Of a DNA stretch of 64,000 bases, positions 34,327-45,053 are shown piece by piece (within the stretch, counting starts at the first letter, position 1; each line of letters opens with the position of its first letter). The stretch is from Nitrospira sp. (GTDB lineage Bacteria > Nitrospirota > Nitrospiria > Nitrospirales > Nitrospiraceae), in contig JACOEH010000011.1 of assembly GCA_024998685.1 (NCBI GenBank), positions 49,765 through 113,764 on the forward strand, in the 5' to 3' direction. The notes under the pieces were generated by a model. It was given only the letters and a program-made list of their open reading frames with translations. It made no database searches and was not told where the DNA came from. The translations under genes were made by a program, and so were the position numbers.

Positions 34327-36357
34327 TCACTGTCGTAGGCCTTCCGCTCGTTGCATCTGTTTCTCAGAACGAGACGTTTCCGGAATCACCTGTTGGACCA
34401 CAGCTGTCCCTTGGGCATATCGGAGATGGCCAGATAACGTCTGCACCATCACCCGATATTCCCCGGCATGTGGAAAGGCTTGCGTCACCGTGTAACGACC
34501 CGGTTCCACCTCGCGAGCATGACGACGCTGTTGCCAGGTTCCCGGAGGTTCAAAGACCAAGACTTGGACATCGCGCAACCCCGCAATCGGCTGTTGAGTC
34601 ATGGCATCGAGCACCGTGAAGATCATCGCGATAGGAACGCGTGCCTGCACCGGTGCGTTTCCAACATCGGTTCGGATGATGGGAGGACGCGGAGCAGCGG
34701 CCATAGAGATTCCATCCGCCGACTCTCGCACCGTCGCCTGAAAACAATGCATGGTACGTGGCCGATCGATGAGGAGCGGTACGTCATACCGTCCAGCTTT
34801 TGCAAAAGTCACCGGCGCCCGATATACGCCTGGCGCGACTTCCTTCAAACTCCGATCCAAGATTAAGATGCCGCGCGGCATGCGCTTGTAATTGGAGAAC
34901 GTGCCCATCGGCGCCATCATTCCTTCTTGATAGAAATACAGAGTCCGGTCCGGCGCGTTCGCCACCATCACTGTATTACCTTCCGGCGCGGGCACGACCA
35001 TATCGGCGATCCCGAGCTGATCAGGAGCCGTGCTGGGCGCATGTTGTCCGGCTTGAATCTCGACCGGAGCAGGTTTGCCACGCCGAAGATCCGCCAGATC
35101 GATCAATGAAAACTTTTCGGACTCGATCCCGCGCACATAAGCGTACCGCTCCGTAAAGGTGATTTGATCAGGATCTTTGACGACCGTGGTTGAGCCAATG
35201 ACAGCATTCGTGGCTGTATCGATCACCGACAGGGTGCTGTCGAGCTGATTCACGGAAATAGCAAAACGACCGGTCGGTTCGAATCGCAGCGCGACCACTC
35301 CTTGCTGCGTTGGGATCGTCGCGACGGTACGGAGCGTCGCTGGATCAAGAGCATCGATTGTCGTACCGTTTAACGACCCGACATAAAAACGCCTAGCTGC
35401 GGCCCCATACGCCGCCGTCACCGGAGTTTTTCCGACAGGACGCGTGGCAGCAACAGCAGCCGTGCGGAGGTCAATCATCGAGACCGTGTTGGATTCGCTG
35501 TTTGTGACTACAAGGTAGGAGCTGTCGGAACTAAACGCGAACGCATGCGTGCCTGCTCCTACAGAAATCGTCTTGGCGATGCCATGTGTTTCTGGATCAA
35601 TCGCCGCTACCTGCGCCAGGCCGTCTAGCCCTACCCAGACGGCTCGTCCATCCGGTTGAAGCGCCAAACGAGTCGGGCGTGATGACACACCAGTCGAAAT
35701 CGTATGGATCATTCGGTGTGTCGTTGTGTCGATGACGGCAATGCGGCCCTCGTCCGAAAGCGTCACATACAACGTTCGTCCGTTTCGGCTTAATAGCCAG
35801 TCGGTTCCCACTCCCGGAAGAGGAACAATATGTTCGAGCTTGGTAGGCGTAAACGCCATGTGGGGATTGATGAAGGTGACGGTCTTGTCGTGATTCAGCG
35901 TGGCGATCGCATAGCCATTGAGATCCACATCCGGACGGCTCCCCAATTGGCCGCTCGACAAGCTACGAATTTTGTCGGAACAGGTGCGCTCCGCTGACAC
36001 TGTCTCCGACAATCTGGCGCTCATCCAGGCCTTAGGTTTGCCGAGAGCAAGCGGTCGCCCGGTTCTGGTGTCACGCAGAGCAAACTCAGCCAGCATCGTC
36101 TGCCCAACCTGCGCCTCCTGCCCACCTGGGTTTTGTTCAGCTGCACGCAAAGCAAATTCAATCCGTATCCCGTCTTGCTCAAACTGTTGTACTGATTGAC
36201 TTATAGCATCAGAGCCTATGCCCGGCGACGTTGCGCCGCCGGCAGTCCCTGCAGAAGCACCTTGTTGGCCTAACGCCCAAGAAGCATCTACTGGAAACGC
36301 AGCACACCACAGATACAGAACCGTCTGGATGAAGAGACATCGCGATTTTCTATTCAT
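34327..36357 (-). CDS. Secreted YVTN-type beta-propeller protein with Ig-like C-terminus
   Basis: The ATG at 36357 overlaps the oxidase stop (ATGA) and starts a signal peptide (CLFIQTVLYLWCAAFPVDAS); a frame reaching 36399 is less likely. The 676-residue protein has a leader domain. Then come about seven repeats of the YVTN propeller kind (GRTLYVTLSDEGRIAVIDTTTH, DSSYLVVTNSESNTVSMIDL, GRFAISVNQLDSTLSVIDTAT). At the end is a beta-sandwich (GRYDVPLLIDRP, GEYRVMVQTLSGH). Such propellers bind partners or redox cofactors outside the cell; no haem-binding motif is present. The operon position points to a partner of the oxidase. Confidence 0.75.
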   Translation of the reverse strand: MNRKSRCLFIQTVLYLWCAAFPVDASWALGQQGASAGTAGGATSPGIGSDAISQSVQQFEQDGIRIEFALRAAEQNPGGQEAQVGQTMLAEFALRDTRTGRPLALGKPKAWMSARLSETVSAERTCSDKIRSLSSGQLGSRPDVDLNGYAIATLNHDKTVTFINPHMAFTPTKLEHIVPLPGVGTDWLLSRNGRTLYVTLSDEGRIAVIDTTTHRMIHTISTGVSSRPTRLALQPDGRAVWVGLDGLAQVAAIDPETHGIAKTISVGAGTHAFAFSSDSSYLVVTNSESNTVSMIDLRTAAVAATRPVGKTPVTAAYGAAARRFYVGSLNGTTIDALDPATLRTVATIPTQQGVVALRFEPTGRFAISVNQLDSTLSVIDTATNAVIGSTTVVKDPDQITFTERYAYVRGIESEKFSLIDLADLRRGKPAPVEIQAGQHAPSTAPDQLGIADMVVPAPEGNTVMVANAPDRTLYFYQEGMMAPMGTFSNYKRMPRGILILDRSLKEVAPGVYRAPVTFAKAGRYDVPLLIDRPRTMHCFQATVRESADGISMAAAPRPPIIRTDVGNAPVQARVPIAMIFTVLDAMTQQPIAGLRDVQVLVFEPPGTWQQRRHAREVEPGRYTVTQAFPHAGEYRVMVQTLSGHLRYAQGTAVVQQVIPETSRSEKQMQRAEGLRQ

Positions 36358-39300
36358 GGTTGTCGAGTCGTCGTCCCTTGCGAATATTCGATTTTGCATT
36401 TATCCGACTCGTTCTTCTCATTCACATCGTCCTCAAACATATTCTTGGTATCAGAACGGTGGTACCATCTCAGAGGAAGCCTGGGTTCTACTCGCAGGAT
36501 GCCCCACAACCCCCCACCGAACATGAAGCCTTCTTGCGTGCGATAGAGATAGTCTCCTGGCACTTTGCAGTCTCCCCCGGCGGTGGTCATAATATTGACC
36601 GCGCGGTTCGGACCAATCCCACTGGTTGATCCTAGACGAACCGGCGCATCTCGATTCCAACCCATTCGTCTTGAATCGTCGATCCAGGGACTCGGGCTCC
36701 AGTCATGTCCGAAAATTGTGAATCCATGTTGCCGTGGATGGCCACCGGGATGTACGACACGGAAACGGATGTGATCGCCGGCTTTTGCAGTGAAAAGCGG
36801 CGTAGCAGGATCGCAGAACTTTCCACTTGCCCAGTCGGCTTGACATCGGAAGTGCGACACGGTCGAGCTCAGCACATTAGACCAATCGAATTCACTCATC
36901 GTGTCCGGCTCGTCGGCGGCACTCGCCCCCAGGCGAGCCCACAACGGCTCCGTCCGATAATTAAATGCCTTCTGGCCGGAGTCTTCAGAGTCATCGCCGT
37001 TCCGGAGATTTGGAATCGGCTGACCATGTTGCTGGAGGCTCAAATCGTCCTGATACAGCAGGACCAACTCACGAAATTGATTCAGTTTCTTCGTGGTTTC
37101 TGCCGGCTTGTCTGGACAACGGAGAGCCTTCTTGTGCGGTTGCCCATACTTGTCTAGTTTGGGCTCTGGTTCCCACCATTCAACATTGATCATTGACTTG
37201 CTTTCAGAAGCCGTGTCATCCCAAGTTGAACAACGTGGCTCAATGACCAAAGCTCCAATCGCCCCATGCGACGTGTGTTTAATCACATCCCCCATGTCAC
37301 GCAACGGTACAGCGCCAAACTCATAGGGAACCCCATAGAGGTGATTCTTTTTTGACACTCGAATATCGCCGGCATACCAGAGATAGGTTTTTGTTTCACC
37401 CGGTCCCACCGTAGAATCATCGTTCCTGCCGACACGTGCCCCATCACTATCCTGCAAGTTATAGTCGACCAACTGTGGATGGAGTCCCACATGACTCGAT
37501 GACCGAACTTGGTTAAAGTTAAAACCTGGGATGATCGGCGGCATCATGTTATAGCTCCAGATCAGCGGCCTGGTTGGATCACTGTTGTAGTATGGACTGT
37601 TCGGGTCATTGTCCGGCATTTTCGCCGGGAGATTGTTGTGGAGAGTGACTTTGATACAGTCTCCCGCCTTCGCTCGCAGGATGAGCGGTTCCGGAAGTTT
37701 GGAGCCTGCTTTCAACTTCGAAACATCCTTTTGATGGACAAAGAGAATTGCACTAGGGTCAGCAATCCCAAACTGCTCATTATAGATCAACTTTTTCATT
37801 GGAAGCAGATTCTCGGCAAGATGAGCCTCAATTTTGTACTCTATCAAGAAGTCTTTCCGATCCTTGCGGGAACAGAAGGCCTCCAGAGCATCTTTTGACG
37901 GAGGGCCTTGTTCGATGCTAGAAACCGGCGGTTCGATCTGCTCACTGTCCCCATCTTCGTCCCATTCTTTCTGTAAAAAGGCAGACGCCAAGACATCATT
38001 GCTTCTTTCCGTATTGCCTGGCAACCGAGCTAGACCTGGTGCTTGCTCCTCGCGGGAATAGACACGCATGATTCCCCATTGACCATCCCACAGATTATCC
38101 GTTGCGCCGGACGAATATAAATGGTCCGCTGTTCGTAGTTGGTTCACAACCTGCTCAGGAGTTTCCTTCGCACTTCCCTTCTGGCCATTGGCCTTCCCTG
38201 TCTTATCAGTAGTGGTGCCTGTTTTCTTGCCGTCCAAGGGAAGAAACTCCACCATGCGATCATTGAACTCAAAGTGCTCCGAGATGCCGATCTGCCGGGC
38301 ATTCACATATCCGGTATTCGGCGAATCCGGCTGTGCCAGCCACCTGGCTCCGTGCATCGTGAAAACATGCTGCTCTTCCTGCGCACCCTGAATCAGACGA
38401 ATCTGGACATGATCTCCGTCGTAGGCGCGTAAGAGCGGAGTCGCTGGATCGCCAGGCTGACGACCACGCGCAGACCCTTCGGTGAAAAGTGGGCAATGTT
38501 CTTGGGCACATTTCAGCCTCTCGGCTGCTGAACCGATCTGTTGATCGGCATTATCACCCTCTTGATGGGCGATTGAGCTAAATGCATTAGCCAGATCTCC
38601 TTGTTCTGCTTCCTGGTCTTTCTTTTGTTCAAACTGGCCATTGATTTCTTTCCCAATCCGTAATGGAATCGGTTCATTGCGGTAGTTGATGAGCTGCGTT
38701 CCAGGATCTTTTGTGGAAATTCCTTCCGGCACGGGGATCCGGCCTGGGAGGACGGGATTCCGCAAATTTCCCTCAATTTGGCTCGGTGGATTGATGGGAT
38801 GGTTCTCTTTGTCATAGACAATGGCAAAATCGGCGAACGCGAGATTGAATTCCCGCCCCGTCCTCTCCTTGTCGATGCTGTCCTTGTTGTCGAGCTGGTG
38901 ACTACATTCCAGCGTCTTCGCATTCAGACAGGCTGTGCCTTTGTCACGGACAATGATATTCGCAGCATAGGAGGTCGGCCCCCCATCCTTTCTGAATTGT
39001 GTTGGATTCCTCTTCTCATCCGTTCCACCCATCTCTTTTCCATCGAGGGTAAACCACTTGGAGTTTCTTGGTTCCACGACCAGAGCTGCATAGAACCCAT
39101 GGTGTTGATGTGAGCTGGGTCCAAAATGATCATGCGTAAAGACTGTTCGCAGGGTACGATCCTTGATGCCTTTTGCGCCAGGCTTTCCATTGAGGACCGG
39201 ATCAGCCCACCACCGCTGAACGGTTGTCTGGGCTCCGCACCAGGGATGCTTTTCCGCAGCGTCCTTCGCCCAGTCATTCCAGCGCGTGATCCAAACCTCA

Positions 39301-42300
39301 TTAGATTCACCTGGCTTCCGAACCATGGGCATGCCCTCACAAATCCCTCGTTGATCTGTTGGATCAACCATCGCTCCTTCCTTTAAGAAAAGAGGATGGG
39401 TCTTGGGCTCGAGTAACTTTGGGGGGTGGCTGGGATTCGACGTTTGAATGAGATGACGATTGTATGCCACTATACGCTCGCGCACTTCGTCAGCGGCCAA
39501 GGTCCCATCCTCATAGTTCCAGCCGTTCCCTGAGCCATCCGAAGAAGTTACGTCAAACTTCACGAGGTGAATATGCTGACCGATGGTATCGGTCGGTGAA
39601 TAAACCTGAAAATCATCCAAATTGAGGTTGCTGGGAATCAGATTGGTCGCTTTGAAAACCACACATTCTCCCGAGTTCGCGCGGAAAAAGAGCGGCTCAG
39701 TCGGGCGCGTTCCATTCAACGTGTCTCTGACATCTTCTTCCAGGACCGGAAAGCGTGCCTGCGGATCATGCCAGCCTGCTTTATTCACCTGCATGTCCAT
39801 CTGGATATAGACCGTACGGTATGTTCGAGTCATAACGTCGTGTACATGTCCTGCTTCATCGACGTACTGCTTCGGGCAAGGATTTGAAAAGGGTGCTCCA
39901 CGCTCGCCCTTGCCCCGCTCGTTAATCTTCGTGTTCCCGCCGCCATTCACACGGAACAGGATGCGCGGCTCAGCAGGTTGATCTCTGTCACATTTTCCAT
40001 CTGAATCGCAGGTGGGATACCCTGCGGCTTCCCAGTTATAGTCGGTATGTCTCACATCTGGACTGCTGGGACGAACAGCCTTTCGATCTTCCGGATTCTC
40101 CCGATCCGAGAGTTCGAGCGTGCCTGCGTGGAATTGCATTGCCCGCTGTTCCCGATCGATCCCTTCTTCATCCAGGACTTTAATTCGCGCTGTTTTCAGC
40201 TGGCGCGCAAGAACGAAATGTTCCGGATCCATATTCTCCTTGAATACTCGACGCGCCGTCTTGTCAGACACCTTTTTCCCAACGCTATAAAGATCTATTT
40301 CCAGCTTGTGGGCCTTATCTACTTTGCTTTTCTTAACATCCTCAACGATATCTGCCGGTTCTTCGGCGGTTACTCCGTCGGCCGTCTCTCCTCCGAGAAT
40401 AATATGACGGCGTAAGGTATTGGTGGAGTCAGGTATGCCATCAAGGTCTCGAGGCGGCTGAGGGGGCCGGTGACCAGCTTCACCGGCGATGTAGAAGGGA
40501 TATCCCTTGAACTGATCGCTTGGCATTGGAGGTAATGGGGTACGGGGCAATGGAACAAGAGCCGGATTCGGCGTGCCCTCTGTGATTTCATAGTCAGGCA
40601 ATCTCCGGGTTTTTCCACCATCTTCAAACACATCGTGAGTTCTCCAAAGTTCCCACATGCCCTGGGCAAAGTGGGGATAGAGATGGCAGTGGAAAATCGA
40701 GTCACCTGGGCCTAAGTTCCGATTCCCGGATCCGCCGTAATGGACTTCGTATGAAAAGACGGCTCCAGGTGAAATCGTTTGTGAATCAAGGTAGTGAGAA
40801 AATGGATCGTGCTTATCCTCGACCCACTGATGGGCGTGTAAATGGAACACATGCGTTTCCTTTGGTCCGGCGTGCATATTTCGGAATCGAACCGGATCGC
40901 CGAGATAGGAGTGGTGTACATTCGATGGATCATCAGGAAATTTGGCAAGTTTCTTATAGAGGGGGAGATTCTTGACTGTCCCGTCCGGCATGGTAACCGG
41001 CGCCCTCTGATGATTGGCATCACCATCTTTACATGGTTTGGGCTCCTTCGTGGTCTCATCCTTTTGACATACGGGAATCAGTTTCCCTTCTGCATCTTTC
41101 TCATACCCAACGACCATCGCCGGATCTCCATTGACCCACGAGGTGAGGAAAAACTCTTCGAGTTTACATTCCTTACAGTCCCGAGCAGGACCGAGCCCCT
41201 TTCGATTTGCGACCACCATCGCTCCAAGCCCAGAGGCCCCATAATTGATCCCCATCCCATCTCGAAGCGAACTCAATGGCGAGCTTTCTTCACGGATATC
41301 GCTAAATGCCTGAACCGCAGTGATTTCATCATGGAAGATCGTCGTGAACTCTCGGTAAGGCTTGCCACAGGTCGTCCCTTCCCCCATGCGCTCACAGTTT
41401 TTTTCAGTTTTAATGTCGATCACGGCATTAAGATCGGAGTAAATCGTCTCCAATATTACTGGGCTATGGCACATTGGTGGCTGCTCGACTTCTAGTGACA
41501 GTTCCCCAATATCACATATCTGTATTTCTTTCCCCGACGGCGTCTTCACGACTCTGGGTTCCCCTACCCTTTCGCTGTCTACGCGTAGCGTCTTCGTCAT
41601 CTTAAGAATCGGGTCACCACTGCGAGGATGGTTTTTTGGAAACACTTTCTCGTAATCGATTATGGGCTGCCCATTTCGAGTAGAATCGATCGTTGCTAAT
41701 TTCAGATCATTCTCCTCTACTTGTGAGCGATACCACTTGGCGCCTCTCGGTTGCACATCGATTGATCCGAACAATCCCAGCCCAATCTGGCCGCCATCTC
41801 CTTCGCCTCCTGCAGGAGCCCCCATTGAATAAAACAGGTACGCCCCTTCCTTTTTCGCGTACCAACGATAGGTGCGGGTTTCACCGGGGGCAGCGAGGGC
41901 ACACAAATTAGATCCAAATTCCTCGGGATTAGACGAACATTTTCCATCTTTCCCCTTCCAGCCATTCTTTCCGACATTAACCCCCTGAGACTCGATCCCA
42001 ACATCAATCCCCCTTGAATCAATGTTACTCAAAAGGCTCAGACCGTTCACATGCATGGAGGCATGGCGAGTACTCGGCTCGTCTCCATCTATGACGGCTT
42101 GTATGCCCTTCTCGGGATGAGTCAACCGGAGCTCCGGATCGTTAATCACTTCCTGACCACCTGCACTAGGTGCCATTAGATTCGTAAAAGTCACGTCTAG
42201 GCAGTCACCTTCATTCGCCCGAAGAACCAATGGACGAGGACGCTTGTCCGAACGTAATCGGACTTCACCATAGCGACCGATGTTAACATCGCTGACAGGA

Positions 42301-42824
42301 CTTTCCTTCTGGATAGCAAGGGTACTCTTGGTGAGACTCTCGTTGTACGGCGGCAGAGAAATTCCATCAGATTCCTCTTCGTCGAGTCCACCATTCATCA
42401 ATTCCAATTCATCTTCATACATTTTAGATGGCTTCCCTTGTAATGCCATTTGCAAGGCCAGCTTTTCTCTCTCAAGCCGCTGTTTCACCTTTTCTGGGCT
42501 ATACACGACATCCCGCCTCAAGGCATACATGATCCCGGCCGGATTAAATGAACCGAATCTGTTGTAATAGTAGACTTGCTCTAACGCCACGACCTCAGCT
42601 TTGACGACCCGCTCACACGCTGGTTTCCTCACAACATATTGGTCGGGGATTTGGTGAGGCGAGGCGCAGCCCCAGACAAATCCTAGAGTGACGGCAATGA
42701 CAGAAGTGACAATTGCACGAGATAACTTAAGTTGTGGAATCGTACGATCGCAGACTTCCTGTAGGCTTCGCACGCCGAAGCCATGAGAAGTGAGTTTCGC
42801 GGCCAGAACATTGTGGATTCTCAT
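36354..42824 (-). CDS. Giant multicopper oxidase (MofA/MnxG-like), putative metal oxidase
   Basis: I choose ATG 42824, preceded by AGAGGATC; the frame extends to 42866. The product is about 2,156 residues. An N-terminal signal ends near GFVWGCAS (Cys about 53), possibly a lipoprotein site. Repeated cupredoxin domains follow. The canonical copper motifs lie centrally: HVFHLHAHQW (from His658) is the HxxHxH element, and FHCHLYPHFAQGM (His712, Cys713, His714, His718, Met723) is the type 1/type 3 element. Further His clusters occur at HDHFGPSSHQHHG (about 1230), HVGLHPQ, HTSHGAIGALVIEP (about 1850) and RQHGFTIFGHDW (about 2030). Several normal copper-binding positions in the first domain are degenerate. 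Size and motif spread match manganese oxidases such as MofA and MnxG rather than laccase or CueO. Substrate is inferred. Confidence 0.8.
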   Translation of the reverse strand: MRIHNVLAAKLTSHGFGVRSLQEVCDRTIPQLKLSRAIVTSVIAVTLGFVWGCASPHQIPDQYVVRKPACERVVKAEVVALEQVYYYNRFGSFNPAGIMYALRRDVVYSPEKVKQRLEREKLALQMALQGKPSKMYEDELELMNGGLDEEESDGISLPPYNESLTKSTLAIQKESPVSDVNIGRYGEVRLRSDKRPRPLVLRANEGDCLDVTFTNLMAPSAGGQEVINDPELRLTHPEKGIQAVIDGDEPSTRHASMHVNGLSLLSNIDSRGIDVGIESQGVNVGKNGWKGKDGKCSSNPEEFGSNLCALAAPGETRTYRWYAKKEGAYLFYSMGAPAGGEGDGGQIGLGLFGSIDVQPRGAKWYRSQVEENDLKLATIDSTRNGQPIIDYEKVFPKNHPRSGDPILKMTKTLRVDSERVGEPRVVKTPSGKEIQICDIGELSLEVEQPPMCHSPVILETIYSDLNAVIDIKTEKNCERMGEGTTCGKPYREFTTIFHDEITAVQAFSDIREESSPLSSLRDGMGINYGASGLGAMVVANRKGLGPARDCKECKLEEFFLTSWVNGDPAMVVGYEKDAEGKLIPVCQKDETTKEPKPCKDGDANHQRAPVTMPDGTVKNLPLYKKLAKFPDDPSNVHHSYLGDPVRFRNMHAGPKETHVFHLHAHQWVEDKHDPFSHYLDSQTISPGAVFSYEVHYGGSGNRNLGPGDSIFHCHLYPHFAQGMWELWRTHDVFEDGGKTRRLPDYEITEGTPNPALVPLPRTPLPPMPSDQFKGYPFYIAGEAGHRPPQPPRDLDGIPDSTNTLRRHIILGGETADGVTAEEPADIVEDVKKSKVDKAHKLEIDLYSVGKKVSDKTARRVFKENMDPEHFVLARQLKTARIKVLDEEGIDREQRAMQFHAGTLELSDRENPEDRKAVRPSSPDVRHTDYNWEAAGYPTCDSDGKCDRDQPAEPRILFRVNGGGNTKINERGKGERGAPFSNPCPKQYVDEAGHVHDVMTRTYRTVYIQMDMQVNKAGWHDPQARFPVLEEDVRDTLNGTRPTEPLFFRANSGECVVFKATNLIPSNLNLDDFQVYSPTDTIGQHIHLVKFDVTSSDGSGNGWNYEDGTLAADEVRERIVAYNRHLIQTSNPSHPPKLLEPKTHPLFLKEGAMVDPTDQRGICEGMPMVRKPGESNEVWITRWNDWAKDAAEKHPWCGAQTTVQRWWADPVLNGKPGAKGIKDRTLRTVFTHDHFGPSSHQHHGFYAALVVEPRNSKWFTLDGKEMGGTDEKRNPTQFRKDGGPTSYAANIIVRDKGTACLNAKTLECSHQLDNKDSIDKERTGREFNLAFADFAIVYDKENHPINPPSQIEGNLRNPVLPGRIPVPEGISTKDPGTQLINYRNEPIPLRIGKEINGQFEQKKDQEAEQGDLANAFSSIAHQEGDNADQQIGSAAERLKCAQEHCPLFTEGSARGRQPGDPATPLLRAYDGDHVQIRLIQGAQEEQHVFTMHGARWLAQPDSPNTGYVNARQIGISEHFEFNDRMVEFLPLDGKKTGTTTDKTGKANGQKGSAKETPEQVVNQLRTADHLYSSGATDNLWDGQWGIMRVYSREEQAPGLARLPGNTERSNDVLASAFLQKEWDEDGDSEQIEPPVSSIEQGPPSKDALEAFCSRKDRKDFLIEYKIEAHLAENLLPMKKLIYNEQFGIADPSAILFVHQKDVSKLKAGSKLPEPLILRAKAGDCIKVTLHNNLPAKMPDNDPNSPYYNSDPTRPLIWSYNMMPPIIPGFNFNQVRSSSHVGLHPQLVDYNLQDSDGARVGRNDDSTVGPGETKTYLWYAGDIRVSKKNHLYGVPYEFGAVPLRDMGDVIKHTSHGAIGALVIEPRCSTWDDTASESKSMINVEWWEPEPKLDKYGQPHKKALRCPDKPAETTKKLNQFRELVLLYQDDLSLQQHGQPIPNLRNGDDSEDSGQKAFNYRTEPLWARLGASAADEPDTMSEFDWSNVLSSTVSHFRCQADWASGKFCDPATPLFTAKAGDHIRFRVVHPGGHPRQHGFTIFGHDWSPSPWIDDSRRMGWNRDAPVRLGSTSGIGPNRAVNIMTTAGGDCKVPGDYLYRTQEGFMFGGGLWGILRVEPRLPLRWYHRSDTKNMFEDDVNEKNESDKCKIEYSQGTTTRQP

Positions 42825-42870
42825 TGTGATCCTCTTTCCCGAAACATAATACATTGGTGGCGACACCTAG

Positions 42871-44565
42871 CTAGTTTATGCATGAGAATGCGGGCGGCTC
42901 GGATCCAGGCCAAGGGGCCAGTCGCGGAATAGCAGGCAACTCTGGCAGCGACCAGCCATTCACTAAGAACGCCAGACACTGAAAGTTCAAGGCGGGCTGT
43001 GGGCCACCCTGTACCCCGGTGGGTTCCGGGAAAATGTATTCACCCACTGGCGCCACATAGATTCCCGCCACGAGGCCGTGCGCCGTGACCGGCGTACTCG
43101 GCAGAGGACTTCCGTCGGGAAATGGTGTGCCGTCATCGATTCGGACCATCAACTCGCGAGTAACACCCGTTAGGGTTCCGTTTAAATCATGAAGTCCCGC
43201 CACAGTGAGAGGTGGCACATACCGAAATCTTCCGAACACCGCCTGAACTTTTTCTGTGCCATGAAGCAGGCGTGCTGTTTGTGCGCCGGTTGAAGCATTT
43301 ACATCGATTGCATAGACGTTTACTTTGCGGCTTGGATCGGTAGAGAACCCCTCGACTTTAAGCCGGTTTTGGCATTCAGCAATCGAACCGCACACGAGAA
43401 CCGGGCCATTGGTGCCGACGAGTGATTCTTCCAAGGTGACGTAAGCCCTACCACCTGGTTTGGTATAAATGCCGACATTCCCAACCATAGTGTGCACCGA
43501 CACAAAAGGCCCATCCGCATCCTGAGCAAGGGTTCCTGCATAGGTTATATAATCGCCAACGATGAAGGGGGCCTGTTTGTCGGGATCACAGCCGGCGCAA
43601 TTCTGAATCGGCTGGCTTGCAAATTTTGCAGGTGGGATTAAGGGTTCCGTATGCATGACAAAGGTCGTCAATCCAGCTGGCCGATTTACGGAGGGACATT
43701 CGCTATCGACAGCTGATCGCGGGACACACATGGGATACCCGGTTAGTGCATGGACCGTCGGGTTTCCCTGGTCGACGGTAAAGCGTGGATCTGGGAAACG
43801 AGAATTTGGGTCATCAATCATAGCTGGCGCAGGCGGGGGCGCTGGATTCGGTTTTTCAGTATTTGGTGGATTCGGATTAGGTCTCCCATACCGTCCATCC
43901 CCGGGAAAGGGATCTGATGAGGGTAGCGCTGGATCGTTTAACCGAATCATCACGTCTCCGGGTTGGCATGTGATGGCAAGAGAGTTCGGTCCGATACATA
44001 GCTTTCCAGCACTGTGATCCGGGGGTGGGCTTAGGTTAATACCGTGGATGTAGCCAGCCCCATTGTTAAGGGATTGCTGAGAAATACGCACGAGACCAGC
44101 AATATAGGTATTGTTGACGATATTGCCGTCGATAGCCACTTCGAATGCGGCAAGGGGAGGAAACTTGTCCTGCAACGCCAACCCGGACTCGTTGTATTTT
44201 TTCGAGACTCCTTGAGCACGTGCAAAGATTTGCTGTGGTGTGAGGTAGGCGGCTGGCATCTGAACCACCGTATTAACTGGAATCGTGACTGCGATACCAC
44301 TGACAACGATTCTCGCACCTATGAGTGGAGTTGCCGTAGTCGCACCAACAGTACGAGGATCAGCGGGGGTCAGAACAAGTGCTTCCTTATCTGCGGTTGT
44401 GAGACAAGCTCCAGTGCCAGAGGCTATCTGATTATTCAAACAGAAACTCTCAATATGCCCTAAAATTTGAAACGGCGTGACTTGCGCCTGAGCTGGCAAC
44501 GTAATCCCTGCACACGCGAGTGCCATCGCTCCTACCATCAATTTAGAAACACGCGGTCGCTTCAT
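42871..44565 (-). CDS. Secreted protein of unknown function preceding the multicopper oxidase
   Basis: The ATG at 44565 follows GGGGGAACCC and opens a signal peptide ending AQA/Q (residue about 27); a frame to 44646 lacks a signal. The 564-residue product is beta-rich, with a proline/asparagine-rich linker (NPNPPNTEKPNPAPPPAPA) in the middle and several cysteine pairs (CAGCDPD, CGSIAEC). No domain is recognised. It is 46 bases upstream of the oxidase gene and first in the operon, so it probably works with the oxidase, for example as a surface anchor or substrate-handling protein. Confidence 0.6.
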   Translation of the reverse strand: MKRPRVSKLMVGAMALACAGITLPAQAQVTPFQILGHIESFCLNNQIASGTGACLTTADKEALVLTPADPRTVGATTATPLIGARIVVSGIAVTIPVNTVVQMPAAYLTPQQIFARAQGVSKKYNESGLALQDKFPPLAAFEVAIDGNIVNNTYIAGLVRISQQSLNNGAGYIHGINLSPPPDHSAGKLCIGPNSLAITCQPGDVMIRLNDPALPSSDPFPGDGRYGRPNPNPPNTEKPNPAPPPAPAMIDDPNSRFPDPRFTVDQGNPTVHALTGYPMCVPRSAVDSECPSVNRPAGLTTFVMHTEPLIPPAKFASQPIQNCAGCDPDKQAPFIVGDYITYAGTLAQDADGPFVSVHTMVGNVGIYTKPGGRAYVTLEESLVGTNGPVLVCGSIAECQNRLKVEGFSTDPSRKVNVYAIDVNASTGAQTARLLHGTEKVQAVFGRFRYVPPLTVAGLHDLNGTLTGVTRELMVRIDDGTPFPDGSPLPSTPVTAHGLVAGIYVAPVGEYIFPEPTGVQGGPQPALNFQCLAFLVNGWSLPELPAIPRLAPWPGSEPPAFSCIN

Positions 44566-45053
44566 GGGTTCCCCCTTCACATCAGATATGGCTGAATGCC
44601 TTTGGACTCTCTTCCAAATCAGTACTCCCCCTTTATGTCTGGACAATGCGTTTTATGTAGCTCTCCGGCATTTGGATGCCTTACGTGGTCTCTCGGACAG
44701 CCTTTGTATACTTCTCAATCATCTGTCGCAAGAATTATTATGTACGATGGTACAGATGAACCCCTCTCTGTATATACGTACGTAGCGAATTAGCAAACTT
44801 TATACCGGGTAGAACTGTATGGGCGAAGCAGGAAACACGTTGCAATTGTCGCGAGATTTTCAGACTTGATGAGATGTGAAAGGTGGCAGGATACTAGTGA
44901 CCTGCCGTATTGAGGAGCTGTGCGGTATCTATTCAGATACTGCAGTGAATCTAAAAGGATTCAGGCGAGTGAAAGTCCTGGAGGCCACATCATGATGGAT
45001 AATAGCCTGAAAGGTCAGTGTAATTTTTCGAAGAAATACACAGTCCCGGAGCT
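44566..45053. other. Intergenic region upstream of the oxidase operon
   Basis: No gene is supported. It must contain the promoter of the oxidase operon on the minus strand. I could not pick a convincing -35/-10 pair. A short palindrome-containing stretch TATATACGTACGTAG lies at 44771-44785. Confidence 0.4.

Noticed and set aside
37093..37326. Plus-strand frames opposite the giant oxidase
   Set aside because: Many open frames run antisense to this 6.5-kb gene because of its length; none has a ribosome site with family motifs.
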